From Megaleporinus macrocephalus (taxonomy: Eukaryota > Chordata > Actinopteri > Characiformes > Anostomidae): 64,000 nucleotides of DNA. Location: positions 43,918,166-43,982,165 of the forward strand of contig CM038718.1 in the NCBI GenBank assembly GCA_021613375.1, given 5' to 3'. Shown here piece after piece: positions 34,355-62,344 of this stretch; positions within the stretch are counted from its first letter, which is position 1, and each line of letters opens with the position of its first letter. The translations under genes were made by a program, and so were the position numbers. The notes beneath the pieces were generated by a model. That model worked only from the letters and a program-made list of their open reading frames with translations. It had not been told where the DNA came from and made no database searches.

Positions 34355-35725
34355 TAACGGCAATCAAGTTAGGCTACAATATCACTGTGCAGTTCCAGCA
34401 AAACAGATTAAACCGATCACTCTCCTTTATTGCCCATGTTTAGCTGTTGTGGCTGTTGGAATAACAATAGATCTAGCTTGTAAGTTGGAATTGGCCTAAT
34501 TTCCGCAGAGCTGCGGCCCGGAAGGAACCAAGTTTTACGCCCCCTGTTGTAAACTGTCAGAATTTAGAATTTTAGAGGCGCTATCGTTCTTTTTCTCCCG
34601 TTCTGATCACAGATATGGTCTTGCGTTTTGGCACATAAATGAATTACATCTGCACAGTCATGCACTCTGTTTAGTCGTCAATCTATTTTGGTCCTTAACC
34701 GTTGAATTACTCGCTCCTTCTGCATCGCTTGCGGAGATTCGGCTGTGCATTGCCTTCCACTCAAATTCCTGATAAGAAGCACAGAAGCGTAAACAGGACT
34801 GATATGACAGCACTGGTGGACAGGCGGATGCTGACACTACAAAAAAGAAAGACCCTGTGTTTTTGTTCCTCTTTTTTTGTTGTTGTTCTTTTCAAGTGCC
34901 GTACTTTTGTACCCTGTCCTCTGCAACCTATACACTGCATGGCATAGATACGTTTTTGCTTTAGTCTATAATTTTGGTCCTCGATCACAACATTAAGTGT
35001 ACAAAACATCCTAAAAAGAATTCTAAAAATGGTTTTTCGATCACGTACAAGTAGATTTCTTGTTGTTTTTTTTTGTTTGTTGTTTTTTTTTTTATTCTTC
35101 CAGCAAAAGAAAATAAAGTAGTAACAGTCTCTCTAACAAAAATATCGAAACGACAAACAGTGGGTCACCCAAGGGCTCTCCTAATTCATTATGTTTTTGT
35201 GCTTTAAACTTCGAAGTAATGGCACCCCACTCTCAAAGTAGGGAGGGGGGGTCGCTTGCCACACGTGGTTTGTTTGGGATTTAGCGACCGACGACCCGAT
35301 GTTTGATGTAATCGTATTTTCTCTTTGATGTTTTACTCACCCGGTGCGCTTCTGAGCCACGTGAACTCGTGTACATCTCGCCAATATAGCTTATGCGTCA
35401 CTGCGCTGTGCTTTTAATTGAACTCACAGTATTAACACGTTAGACAGGTTTCACTCGCATACAGTAGAATGGAATTTTTTTTTCTTTTTTGGATTTTTCT
35501 TTTTTTCTCTTTTGACACCAACACGCTTTGCTTTCACGTTTGGAACACCTACCCTCGGCGGCGGCGGCGGTGGGTTTTCCAAACGCCAAAGTCGAACTGC
35601 CACACATAGATATTTGTGAAGATTGGATTGGATCATGTTTGGCCCCTGGAGGTAGATGATTCTATTATTGTATAAACATGGAAGTCCTCTGTATTGTTCA
35701 TCTTTGATTGCTCTCAGCTTGGGCT

Positions 35726-51110
<15,385 letters not shown>

Positions 51111-51256
51111 CGCGGTGGGTTTATTAGCAGCCTGTGGTCGCGATGCGTTGATTGGTTTTTGTTTTGTTTTTGTTTTCTCTCTCGTGCTGTTGTTTTTGTT
51201 TTGTTTTTTGTTTTTTTCTCAAACCACCTCCAGACAGCTCGTCAGTTGCCCTTAAC
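51111..51256 (-). other. slc6a1: Proposed slc6a1 5' UTR part adjoining the start codon
   Basis: A plausible acceptor (TTTCGTGTCTCCAG on minus) ends at 51257, which would make 51111-51256 the 5' UTR upstream of the ATG in coding exon 1. An alternative AG nearer the ATG (CGACCACAG) has no pyrimidine tract. Confidence 0.3.
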
Positions 51257-51699
51257 CTGGAGACACGAAATCAAATGATTGGTTCCTGTATTGAGCTCGA
51301 TTACCACCACAAGTCAATCTCTTCATTTCACTCTGGGCTCTCGCTGTGGACCCTCTGGCTTACATTCGTGGCGTAGCCTTTATTATAGCCCACCAGAAAT
51401 AGTCAAAAACAGCCCCTACCTGTTCTTATTGGACAGCCCGGGCTCGTAGTAAGGCTCCTCATTGCATTTATGTAAAGCCAATGAGTAAATACTTAATATA
51501 TACATGTATTTTGTTCAATTGTATCAATAATTACCCATAAATTCTCATGTATTTCACATATTTATATATTTACAATATTACCAGGTGAGTGCAACGCAAC
51601 GTGCCATTGTTGGACACGCCATCGCCAGAGTAACTAACCTTTACCAAACTCTCAGAAACAAGTACTGACTGGGCTGCGGCTCACAGCCATGCACTATAA

Positions 51700-52020
51700 T
51701 GCTCTAAGTAAGGATTATAACGCACGGAGACGCGACTGAGCCACCGAGGACTCCGTGCGCAAAGCTTTACGCACCAGGCTGCGCACCCTGTCCACCCCTT
51801 TGTCTGTCACATAGCGCGAGCGCAGTGACCAGATCGCGCAAGGAGCACTCGCACTCGCGCTCTAAACAGCACGCTGCATTTGCACGCTCAAAACTAATCG
51901 CATCTCTACTTCCAGATTAAGAGCATCGCAAACAGAGCGTGCAATTTGGCCCAACGAGTTGGCTAACGATGCTTATTTAATATATATGTATATATGTATA
52001 TATGTATATATGTATATATG
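51700..52020. promoter_or_regulatory. CpG-richer stretch and (TATG)n in proposed intron of slc6a1
   Basis: 51740-51860 contains many CG dinucleotides (GCGCGAGCGCAG and similar) in an otherwise AT-rich locus, as near a vertebrate promoter. It is followed by a TATATG repeat at 51980-52022. Confidence 0.35.
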
Positions 52021-52048
52021 TATGAATGAAATAAGCGAATCTACTTAC

Positions 52049-52480
52049 AGCAGCTCTTCCGAACGGATTTGGTTTGCGGCCGCGAGTCGCGCAACGAGGT
52101 ATCCGTAGATTCCTCCCCAAGTTGTAAACTTCCAGTGTTACTTGGAACATAAATGTGTTTTATTTCCATTAAAAGCCTTGAAACGAACCCCTCACCGGTT
52201 CCTGGGCGGAGGGGGTGGGGGGCAGCAGTCCAGGTGCCTCGCTGTGGGGAGCTGTCCAGACGCAGGCAGTGCTGGAATAAAAGGAGCTGTCCAGAGGCAG
52301 GTAGTGCTGAGACACACACCGGGAGCTGTCCGCGGGCAGGCAGTGCTGAAAGAAAGGAGGTGTCCACGGGCAGGGGGGCTGCGCGGAATCCGGCGGAGAA
52401 GGAGCAGCTTCGCCTCGCGCGCCTCTCTAACATCAACAAGCGGGAGCGCGGAGGGGAGCACAATTCCCAACTCGCATCTA
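52049..52480 (-). other. slc6a1: Proposed noncoding first exon of slc6a1
   Basis: On minus, GCTGCT is followed by GTAAGTAG at 52048-52041, a near-perfect splice donor. The upstream GC-rich stretch is of first-exon character. Mammalian SLC6A1 also begins with noncoding exons. The transcription start is not visible, and the upper limit is a guess. Confidence 0.4.
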
Positions 52481-52522
52481 CATAGCCTCAATGTCATCTG
52501 AAAGTCGATCCCTCCGCTCCTG

Positions 52523-52523
<1 letters not shown>

Positions 52524-52604
<81 letters not shown>

Positions 52605-52640
52605 TCTCTCGCTCTCTTTTGCCCCCCCCCCCCCCCTTTC
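52524..52640. repeat. (CT)n, CG run and poly-C
   Basis: About 35 CT units with one interruption, then CGCGCGCG and CTCT, then about 16 C at 52622-52637. It lies just upstream of the proposed first exon of slc6a1. Confidence 0.95.
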
Positions 52641-53430
52641 ACTCTCTCCTTTCTCGTCTTTTTGGCACTCGACGTGCACAGCAGCACAGCCAGCGTGCAT
52701 ACAGAAGATCCTCCAGGTGAAGTTGATGGATCTTTCTGTAGGTGGGTTTTATGAAGAGTGAATGTTTGTATTTAGGCTTTTTTTGAATGGAAGTTTCTGT
52801 AAAAAGAAAGAAAAAAGAGGGAAAATCCTGAGAGAACGTGAGACATGCCATCCCAGCGTCTGAGAACGTTGCTGAGAACATTAAACCGTGCTTCAAATAA
52901 TATTCACACCAATGATTCCAGACTTTTGACAGGCTTAAGTTCTAGTGAAATTCCTCATGCGGCGCCAGATGACTCACACGCTTCACCCATTCATCTATCT
53001 GTCCTCCTCGATGTGTCTCCATTTGAAATGAAAGGGGACGAAAAAAAAAGAGAAGCCGCAGATTTATTTCTTTTTTTGGCCCCGTGCACCCACTGCCTAC
53101 CTCAAAGCAGACAATTTCACCCCCACAAAGACAGCCCACCTCACACGACAATGCATCAGTGTGTTAAACGCTGAAACGTAAACATCACACCTAAAGCAAA
53201 TTAGCAGGGAAACCAATTACTCCTGAAATCACGTCCTCGAAGTGATGACACACAAGCGGAGCAGAGAAAACAGTTAGGACTGGGAGTCTGAATGGCTTAT
53301 GTGGCTGGATTGGGGATGCAGCTTGATGGGAAGGTGGTGGTCGACACAAAGGTGGTCTGTGTTTTGAAAGCTGACCCATTTTTAGAGAAATACCGGGTGA
53401 GTGAAATGTATGTGAAACGAGAAATAGCAG
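52641..53430. other. Upstream flank of slc6a1, no gene seen
   Basis: Short frames only. Nothing recognised apart from A-runs near 53040. Confidence 0.5.
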
Positions 53431-53564
53431 CATTTTATTTATAGGTGTATATTATATTATATTATATTATATTATATTATATTATATTATATATTGTACT
53501 ATATTATTCTAGATCTATATATAAATTGTACTTTGCTATACTGTATCTTATATATTGTACTATA

Positions 53565-53658
<94 letters not shown>

Positions 53659-53904
53659 ATTACACTATTCTATATCTATATATTATTGTACTTTGCTATA
53701 CTGTATCTTATATATTGTACAATACTATACTACTTTATATTTCTATGTGTCTGTACATTTTATTTATAGGTGTATATTATATTATATTATATTATATTAT
53801 ATTATATTATATATTGTACTATATTATTCTATATCTATATATAAATTGTACTTTGCTATACTGTATCTTATATATTGTACTATACTAATATATATATATA
53901 TATG

Positions 53905-53983
<79 letters not shown>

Positions 53984-54330
53984 TGTATTACACTATTCTA
54001 TATCTATATATTAATTGTACTTTGCTATACTGTATCTTATATATTGTACTATACTATACTACTATATATTTCTATGTGTCTGTACATTTTATTTATAGGT
54101 GTATATTATATTATATTATATTATATTATACTATATTATATTATACATATTGTATTACATACATATTGTATTACATTATTCTATATCTATATATAAATTG
54201 TACTTTGCTAAACTATATCTATTTATATTGTACTACACTTTGCTATATTTATATATTGTACTATACATACATATATGTGCATTCATATACATATATAAAT
54301 AGTACTATACTATACTATATATTGTATTAT
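53431..54330. repeat. 325-329-bp TA-rich unit, tandem copies (2 full, 1 partial)
   Basis: The start phrase CATTTTATTTATAGGTGTAT recurs at 53431, 53756 and 54085. Each full unit contains a (ATATT)n run, CTTTGCTATACTGTATCTTA, and a long (TA)n (53569-53655 and 53887-53978). The third unit lacks the long TA run. Tyr/Ile open frames are artefacts. Confidence 0.92.
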
Positions 54331-54359
54331 AAAAATACAAAAAAAGAATAGTTAGTTAA

Positions 54360-56330
54360 ATACATGTTCAAAGGTGTAAACTTTTTTAGGAAACCAAATA
54401 AAACCTTTTCCATAGGATAAACACTTTTACTTTCCCTTGCTTTTTATATATAAGGTAACCAGTATTTTATATCTCATTTACAAGAATTGTTCTTTAAAGA
54501 AATGTTTTTTAAAGGGTTAGAGAGTTCTTTGAGCGTTACATTAGATGAGTCATTTGGATTCCTAAGGAACCAAGAAGTGTAAAGAACCTGTTTGGAACTT
54601 CCCAATAGCTTCTGAATGTAAAGGTCTATGAAAGACCTTAAATTTATAAATAGAATCTTTATAACTAATTTATGAAGAATATTTTTTTTACAGATGTGTT
54701 TATTAAAATGAGCCATAGAGGAACCACTTTTACCTCTCCAATTTACATCTGGATGTTTATAAAAAATGGGTTTAGCAAACCAAAACTGGTTCTTTGCCAT
54801 AGGATAAACATTTTTGATTTCCCAAAGAACCTTTCAATGGATGGTTTAATTGGAAGACAGTACCCTGGGGTCCTTTAAACTTTAAAAAGGTTCTGCTCAT
54901 ACAGGTAATTTGCAAAAATGGTTCTTTAATAATTTAATTGTTCTTGGCTTGGCCTGTAGGTGTTAACCTTTAACTGGTAAATAGAACCTTTACATTATGT
55001 GGAGGTTCTTTAAATGTTAAAATCCCCCCCCCCCACACACACATACACGAACATCCAACTTACAACTATGGGTCTTTAAATAAATGCTCATTGGTTCTGG
55101 CTGGATGGTTATTGGCTTTTGATTGGTATTCAATACCTTAAGTTTCTTTCAACTTTAAAAAAAGGTTCTGCTCACATAGTTAATTAACAAAAATGTTCTT
55201 TAAAGATGTGTTGAAAGGCTTAAAGGTTCTTAGGGAACCAAATGGAAACCTTATCTGTAGTTTGAACACTTTTGCTTCCCCAATAAACTTTCAACGGATG
55301 GTTCCTTAATAACGCAATGCTTCTCAAACGATTCTTGGCTTGGCTATACAGGTGTAGGTAAAACCAGTAAACGGTAACTATAACTTAGAACCGAACACTG
55401 TTCTTTCTCATTGAAAGGTTCATTAAGGAACCAAAGGAAAGGTTCTTGGCTGGGGTGAACAGACATAGGGAAAACCATTAACTGGAAGACAGTACCTTGG
55501 AGGTCTTTCAATTTTAAAAGGTTCATACTCACACAGTTCATTTGTGAAAAGAGTTTTTTTTAAATAACTTGGTTCTTTACGTTTTGCGGAGGTTCTATGA
55601 ACACTTGAACATCCAATTTACAACTATGGGTCTTTGCCTGAGTGCTCACTGAAAGGTTCTGGCTTGGGCGAACGGGGTTAGGGAAAACTTTTAACTGGTA
55701 GGTTAAAAGAACCTCAAGGTACCTTGAGTTTCTTTAAAAAGGTTCTGCTCATATAGTTAATTAACAAAAATGATTCTTTAACGATGCGTTGAAAGGTTTA
55801 AACATTCTTTGGGAACCACATTTGGGAAAAACAGGTTAAACACTTGCTTCCTCATAGAACCTTTCAATGGGTGGTTCATTGAAAAGAAAACCTCTAATTG
55901 GAAGACAGTAGCTTGAGGTTCTTTAAACCTCAATAAAGCAGAATATATGTTTTTCTTTAATGCAATGGATCTCAAATGGTTCTTGGATTGGCTAAAAGAT
56001 GAATCACATGTGAACATCTCATTTATGACAATGGTTCTTGGAAGAGGTGCTTATTGAAAGGTTCTGTAGGGAAACAAAGGAATGGTTCTTAGCTCAAATG
56101 AACTGGTGAAGAAAAAACCTTGAATTAGTCAAGAGTACCTTTATGGTATATTAAGGTCTTTAAACACAAAACAAAGATTTTACTCACTCAGTGTATTTAT
56201 AAAAATGGTTCTTCACAGACATACTCCTAGGAACAAAAGGGGAACCTTTTCCATACCATAGATTCATTTGAATGGATGCTATTTCTGAATGATATGTAAA
56301 TGGTTCTGGGCTTGGATGTACAGATCCTGG
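54360..56330. repeat. Diverged GGTTC/GAACC-type repeats
   Basis: Many half-palindromes of the types AAGGTTCT and AGAACC spaced 20-60 bp apart, similar in style to the intron 2 array of slc6a1 but without a clean period. Local duplicates occur, for example GGAACCAAA phrases and TTAACTGGAAGACAGTACC at about 55495 and similar at 54855. Confidence 0.75.
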
Positions 56331-56939
56331 CTTGGATCCTTATTTTTCATTTGATATTTTTCTTCCAAAAATGTCTAGAACCCATCGTAATGTGCAGTGT
56401 GGTTAAATGCTGTGGAAGCATTTAGTGCAGTATTGGAGAGGGAGCAGCTCTGTGGAGGGATTTGGGTCACACTAGTGTGGATTTCACATCCTCTGTCATG
56501 CCTTGGCTCAGAGTAGTAGAGCTGAAATGGCAGCAGATGGCAAACCAATGAGGGGTGAACTAACCTACTAATGATACTACACGAAATTTAGCATCACAAC
56601 TTCCATCTGGCTGGATCTCCCTCTGGTAATGGCTTGTGAAAACATGGCATATTTACGCACCTGCTGTGGACACGTAAAGTGCCTGTGAATTACTGGTATC
56701 TGGCCTCCAACCCTGATACTGTATCCCACATACCTGACACGGGGCTGCCTCGCTGCTGAGACCTGCTTCAGGTCTGCTGGGTTTAATGCACAGCAACACT
56801 TTTACTTACTGAGGATATTCAAGAGAGTCATGTATGGAATATACAATGTTTTACTTTGTATAGAACCTTATACACTGTGCCATCCATATGTACCGGCATC
56901 AAGATTAGATGGGATCGTGTTCAGCTCGCTCCAACCTTC
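56331..56939. other. Low-repeat block, possibly conserved noncoding
   Basis: Unlike the repeats on both sides, 56400-56810 has no GGTTC motifs and looks single-copy. No coding signal, function unknown. Confidence 0.35.
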
Positions 56940-57265
56940 CACAGTCAGAGACTGCCTCAGTCAGAGACTGCCTCTACCTGTGCAGTATCTAAAGCTTTTA
57001 CCATCCAGACTTAGATTATCTTAGTTCTATTTTTGAATTTAGTTTAATAAACTGTAAATACTGTTTGACCAATGGAGGACGGGTCAACCCTTGTGAGTCT
57101 TGGTTCCTCCCAAGGTTTCTTCCTTGAGGGAGCCTCTACTTGCCAGTGTTGCCTCTGGCTTACTCACAGTGGAATGCATGTTGTCATGTTTTCAAACTCC
57201 CGTAAAGCTGCTTTGTGACGACATCGTTGTAAAAAGCACTATACAAATAAACTTGACTTGACTTG
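56940..57265. mobile_element. Common fish dispersed repeat
   Basis: Contains TCCTCCCAAGGTTTCTTCCT, TTGCCAGTGTTGCCTCTGGC, TAAAGCTGCTTTGTGACGAC and the end CTATACAAATAAACTTGACT TGACTTGAC. This block order is that of an abundant fish repeat (recall). The 3' end matches, inverted, the fragment at 18305. Confidence 0.7.
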
Positions 57266-57849
57266 ACATATAGTCCAGGCCAAAAAATTTGGGCCAAACC
57301 TAAAGTAGAATAATATTAACATATGAGTCCAGTTTTAAATCCCTATAGAGAATATTATAATATTTTTTGACTCGCTTTCTATAAAAAATGCATGTATACT
57401 CACAAATTTTCACTATTTAAAGACAATAAAGGGAAAAAACTCACATACTAAGTCACTTCATCTGTTTTTTAAATGATTTGTGGTTAAAAAACTTTAAAAG
57501 CTGAATGTTTTGCCAGAGTGTACATCATATGAAAGATGAAAAACACTGAAATCCTACTTTTATTGAGCATATATTTGGTTTTAGCGTCAGTGTTTTGATG
57601 TATCTCACTGTTGCTGTGGCTAATTTTAACATACTGTGGTCTGTTTTTGCACATGTGCAGTTGAGAAAACTGAAATAAATCAGAGTAAGTGGTACACATG
57701 CACTTAGAAACCTGATTTCTGAACTAAAATCCAGCATTTTCATAAACAGAGTTCTAGAGCTTAATCCAATCTAAGAACATGAGTATGTTGTTTATGTGAC
57801 TGCTTGTTTATAAATCAGAAATCGTTCACTCCTTAAAAACATGAAACAA
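57266..57849. other. AT-rich intergenic
   Basis: Nothing recognised. Confidence 0.5.
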
Positions 57850-58248
57850 GGGTTTTTTGAGTGAAGAGATATATGGAACATTTATGGTGTCCTATAGAAC
57901 CGAGTGTGAAGAATCTTTTTAAAGTCTTAAGAACAATTTTAGTCTTTTTACTGATTTAATGATGTTTCTAGGATCTTTAGTTTATGTTCAGGTTCTTCAC
58001 TCTCACATATCTTAGTTATAAAAATGGTCCAAATGATATTAAGGGAATCTAAAGGCTCTTCAATGGCAAAGTGTGACTCACACAAGTGTGAAAAATCTCT
58101 TTTATACACACTTATAAAGATATTTTGTTATGGGTTCTTTAGCTAAGGCAATAGTTCTATAGAGAACCATGAACACTCAAAGAACCGCGTTCCTTAACCC
58201 CTCAAATTTTGTAAAGAACGACAATAAGTGAAGATTCTGCACCGCATA

Positions 58249-59065
58249 CTTATACTGTAAAAAACTTCACTGTAAATTAACAGTAAAATATAGGCAGCGG
58301 AGACGCCAGTATTTTACTGTTATTTTACAGTGCATCTACTGTAATTTATTTTAACAGTAGTGTTCTGTAAATTCAATTACAGAATATGACAGTAAAACTG
58401 TGTATTTATAGTACTAACCAACTAGCCAGCCAGTTAGCTAGCTAGCTAACATCGTTCAAGCTACAGTTTCTTTGCTTAATTTAGTCAATAAATAAAACAG
58501 ACCCAACTAACATCTTATATCTTAAAAGTTTAATAATTATACTGACAAAACCTTTTTCTTGAGTTTCACGAGGACCACCACAGCTGCAGTCCAAACGTAT
58601 CAGTAGTAAATGCACCAGCTCGCGTCTCCTCGTCTAAGAACTGATTTAGATTATCTTTCTTTATTTTACTAATGAACACAATACGAGCTGCCTGACTGAC
58701 TGAATGAGCTGAAAGAGTCTTAACTCACTTGAGTCAAATAGGCTGGCTCCGCCTACTGCATATGTTTTATCACTTAAATGAGTAGAAGCAGTTTAATAAA
58801 AAAGGATTATCTTTAAAAAGGAACATTAGTCTGTAATCACCAGTATGAGTTTGACAAAAAGTGACTGGACTGTAAAGGGATGATGGTGGATATTTTAAAA
58901 GGTTAACAGAAAATACTGTATTAGCTGATAAATTACAGTTATTTGCTGTTATTGGGAAACTGATTGCATTACTGTTCATTTACATACACTGTGTGATGAT
59001 TTAACAGTATTTTACAATTATTATAAAAAACAGTAAGACACTTAAATATCTACAGTAAATTTACA
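58249..59065. mobile_element. MITE-like element rich in ACTGTAA/TTACAGT
   Basis: The left end (ACTGTAAAAAACTTCACTGT, AAATTAACAGTAAAATA) and the right end (AAACAGTAAGACACTTAAAT, ATCTACAGTAAATTTACA) form inverted repeats of TTACAGT/ACTGTAA motifs. It is about 0.8 kb, AT-rich, non-coding, and embedded in the GGTTC repeats. Confidence 0.55.
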
Positions 59066-59998
59066 ACAAAAGATTGTTCTTCAAGTGTTCTTTAGCACTT
59101 CAAAAAAGGTTTCATATAGAACCATACACAATGTACATCCATCTGAGGAACCTTTTTATGATGCAAAGAACTCTTTAATTGTGCACAGGATAGTCCATGT
59201 TTCTTTTATCCTAGAACCAAGTGTTTAGTCTAGAATGTTCACATAATGTGGTTCTTTACCAGATTTATAGGTTCTCCTAGAACTTTTGCATTATCTGGAG
59301 GTTCTTAATATCTCAATTATAAAAACACTGTTTATGTGACCACTTGTTTGGATTAAAAAGTGCATTTAAGTGCACTTAATACTTAAGTCCAGTATTATTT
59401 GCAGTTATTGTCCATTGCCTGGTTTGGTTCTTCAAACTTTAAAAACATACATCACAGTGAGTGTTTCTTTAACCCTAGAACCCTTGAAGAACCATCTTTT
59501 CGAAGTGTTTAGTCAAGAAGGTTCACATAATGTGGTTCTTTACCAGATTTATGGTAAAGAATCAAGTGCGAACATTTTTGGTAAATGATTTTTCTAGGAT
59601 CTTTACATTATGCAAAGTTTCTTTAAGACTTTAAACGGTTCTTCACACTCACATATCTCAGTTGTAAAGCATACATTGTGTCTACAAGAGAACCCTTGTT
59701 TGTGCTATATAGAACCCACTTAAAAAAGATTCCAAAAAAAACATTTTCATGGTGCAAAGAACACTTTAATTATGCAATGGATTGTACATTGTTCTGTATA
59801 ACCATTTCCTTTCCTAAAGAACCTAAGAAGAACATTTTTTTCTAAGTGTTTAGTCCAGAATGTTCACACAATCCTTTACCACAAAATAACAGCTTTAACA
59901 TCTTTGTAATAGATTAAAACAACTCAACTCTTTTGAGAATTAGAAATACTTCTCGTTCACTCCTTAAAAGCATGCTACGAGGGTTCTTTGAGCAAAGA

Positions 59999-60033
59999 GT
60001 TAGGGTTAGGGTTAGGGTTTGGGTTAGGGTTAG
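59999..60033. repeat. Interstitial telomeric repeat (TTAGGG)n
   Basis: TTAGGG x3, TTTGGG, TTAGGG, TTAG in a row on the plus strand, about 5.7 units. Confidence 0.95.
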
Positions 60034-61246
60034 TTATTGCCCTATAGAACCAAGTGTGAACATTTCTGGTAATTGATTTTTCTAGGATCTTTACATTATG
60101 CAGAGGTTCTTTAAGCCTTTAAAAGGTTTTTCACACTCACATATCTCAGTTGTACAACAGAACTCTTGTTTGTGCTATATAGAACCCACTTTACAAAGGT
60201 TCCATATAGAACCACATACTGTCCATTTTTCATCCATCTGAAGAACCTTTTCATGGTGCAAAGAACACTTTATTTGTCCATAGTTCTGTATAACCATTAC
60301 CTTTCCTAAAGAACCTATGAAGAACCATCTTTTCTAAGTGTGTAGTCCAGAATCTTCACATAATGTAGTTCTTTACCAGGTGTTCCTAGAACGATTACAC
60401 TATGTGGAAGTTCTTCTCACTCACTGTTATCTGTTATACGAATGGTCCAAACTATCTAAGGAAACCAAAAGGTTCTTCTATGGCAAAGTGTGACTCACAC
60501 TCACAAAATAGCATACATTCGGAACTACATACTTAAAAACGTTTGTTCCTCAAGGGTTCTTTAGCAAAAGAAATGCTTCTATAGAACCATAGACTTTGCA
60601 AAATTAAAGTGTTCTTCGCACCATGAAAGTGTTCTTCAGATGGATGGAGAATGAGCTGTTGATGGTTTTACATGGAACCTTTTTGAAAAGGGTTCTATAT
60701 GTTAGTAGAGTTACTTAGAGTTACTAGCATACATTGTGACTATAGTAGAACACTAGTTGGTGCTATATGCGTTCCATATAGAACCAATTTTTCATCCATC
60801 TGACGAACCCTCTCATGAACGCTTCTATAGAACCCTTTCGTTTGCTAAAGAACACTGCAAGAACCATCTTTTCTAAATGTGTACTCCAGTATCTTCTCAT
60901 AATGTACTTCTTTACCAAATCTAAGAGTTTTCCTAGAACCTTTATATGATGTGGAGGTTCTACACACCCACATATCTCAATTATACAAACAATTCCCAAA
61001 AGTAGCATCCAATGAAAGGTTCTAAAGGGAACCCAGGATGTCCTGTTATAGCATCATGTATAGATGTGTATTGTCTGCTGCAAACCTTCAGAAGCTTATC
61101 GCTGCTTGAGCGTCTCTGAGACGCACTTGACGTGCGGAACTGTTGATTTTCCTTGTTCTAATTTTTGCTCCTCTCTGAACGTCTGCTCCGGTCCTCGTTG
61201 CTCGCTGAGGCCACAAATGAGCAGATTAGCCTGATTGCCTATTAAT

Positions 61247-61254
61247 ATGCAAAT
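61247..61254 (+). promoter_or_regulatory. Octamer (POU) motif ATGCAAAT
   Basis: A perfect 8-base match inside ATTAATATGCAAATGAC, next to a TAAT core. Confidence 0.4.
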
Positions 61255-61424
61255 GACAAACCAAGTAGGTTCCATAGCGCTTCCTCGCAGAGCGGCGTCG
61301 GAGAAAGAAGCCACATACGTCCTCACATTTACGATCACGTTTAAGATCAGTTCCCCGACCCAGCATGATCGGCTCGGCGGAGCTGAACAGCTAGCACATA
61401 CAGGAGCCACAAAGGCTGTGGGGT

Positions 61425-61432
61425 TATATAAG
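61425..61432 (+). promoter_or_regulatory. TATA-box match
   Basis: TATATAAG within GGGTTATATAAGAGG. A transcription start near 61455 on plus is possible but nothing coding follows. Confidence 0.25.
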
Positions 61433-62080
61433 AGGAATTTTGGGGCCATTCTATAATTCGCTCAGCTGCTCTGCTGTTCTCCTTCGCTCTGGCTGTGCAC
61501 TCGTATAGAAGAGGCTGCTAATAGACTCTAAACGCCCTGCCATTAGCCGGTGCCTTCTTTAGGCGTGATAACAAACTGCTGCTGCTGGAAGGATTGAAAT
61601 TACACAGGCAGCCAGCTGAGCAGTTCAAACGGAACGACCTTCGATACGAGGGAGCGTTTATCGAGAGCATGATCAGATTTTTTTTCTCTCTCTGGAAGTC
61701 GACCACCGGGGCACCAGATCCGTTCTCTCAGCAAGCCCCCGCGTCCCATGGCCCTGATTTTGAACTAATGCAATATGCAAAGCCCATCTGCCGTGGAGAA
61801 TAATCAAGTTTTCTCATGATTGCCGCCCGCCAGTGCAAACCCACAGCCTCCGAGGACGAAGACAGGCGTCTTCCACCTTCGACCTTCTCCTGATATTTTT
61901 TAAGGGCTGCCTCGTAATGGGGTTTTGTTTGGTCGTCATCAGGAGCGGGGCCTGTGCGCGCACGTTCCATTGTGCAGCACAGGAGAAAGAAAGAAAGAGA
62001 GAAAGAAAGGAAGAGAAAAAACATATACGAGTGCTAAACCTGTATGGGGGCAACAAAATCGTTTCAAATTTTGTTCAAGT

Positions 62081-62093
62081 GTTGCTAGGCAAC
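62081..62093. promoter_or_regulatory. RFX X-box match
   Basis: GTTGCTAGGCAAC, two inverted GTTGC half sites with a 3-base centre, fits the RYYNYY-N-RRNRAC consensus for RFX factors. Confidence 0.4.
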
Positions 62094-62104
62094 TGCAAAA
62101 TGGT

Positions 62105-62157
<53 letters not shown>

Positions 62158-62344
62158 CCTCTCTCTTCTTATTGGTATCTCTGCTGGGATTGCATGGCTG
62201 CTGCCATTGAAATATTTGATTAAGTTCTCTCCCTTTTTTTCCCCTCTCTCGCCCCCCCGCCGCTCTCGCTCGCACGTTCACACAGACACATTTGCAAATA
62301 TCAGCTCCTGCAGGTATTTGATGAGAAGGACTTAAAATCATAGT

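Larger units (their letters stand above)
31965..35725 (-). other. slc6a1: Proposed slc6a1 3' UTR and downstream region
   Basis: Follows the TAA stop at 35726-35728. It is less repetitive than its surroundings, and the first good minus-strand AATAAA with a GT-rich stretch after it is at 31981-31986. It includes an A/G run (35469-35512 on minus) and one transposon relic. Its true extent is inferred, and an earlier poly(A) site (for example AATAAA at 35091-35096 on minus) is possible. Confidence 0.35.
57850..61030. repeat. Diverged GGTTC/GAACC-type repeats, second block
   Basis: Dense AGAACC/GGTTCT motifs with longer repeated phrases such as TAGAACCAAGTGTGAACATT (59560 and 60045 regions) and TTTTCATGGTGCAAAGAACA (59745 and 60250), showing internal segmental duplication of several hundred bases. 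It is interrupted by a MITE-like element and a telomeric tract. Confidence 0.8.
61080..62340. promoter_or_regulatory. Low-repeat block upstream of slc6a1, candidate regulatory region
   Basis: About 1.2 kb with balanced base composition and almost free of the repeats that fill the rest of the upstream region, except (CT)n at 62108-62162. Octamer, TATA and X-box type motifs sit inside. Open frames are short and unlike known proteins, so an enhancer cluster or a distal promoter is more likely than a gene. Inference only. Confidence 0.4.
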
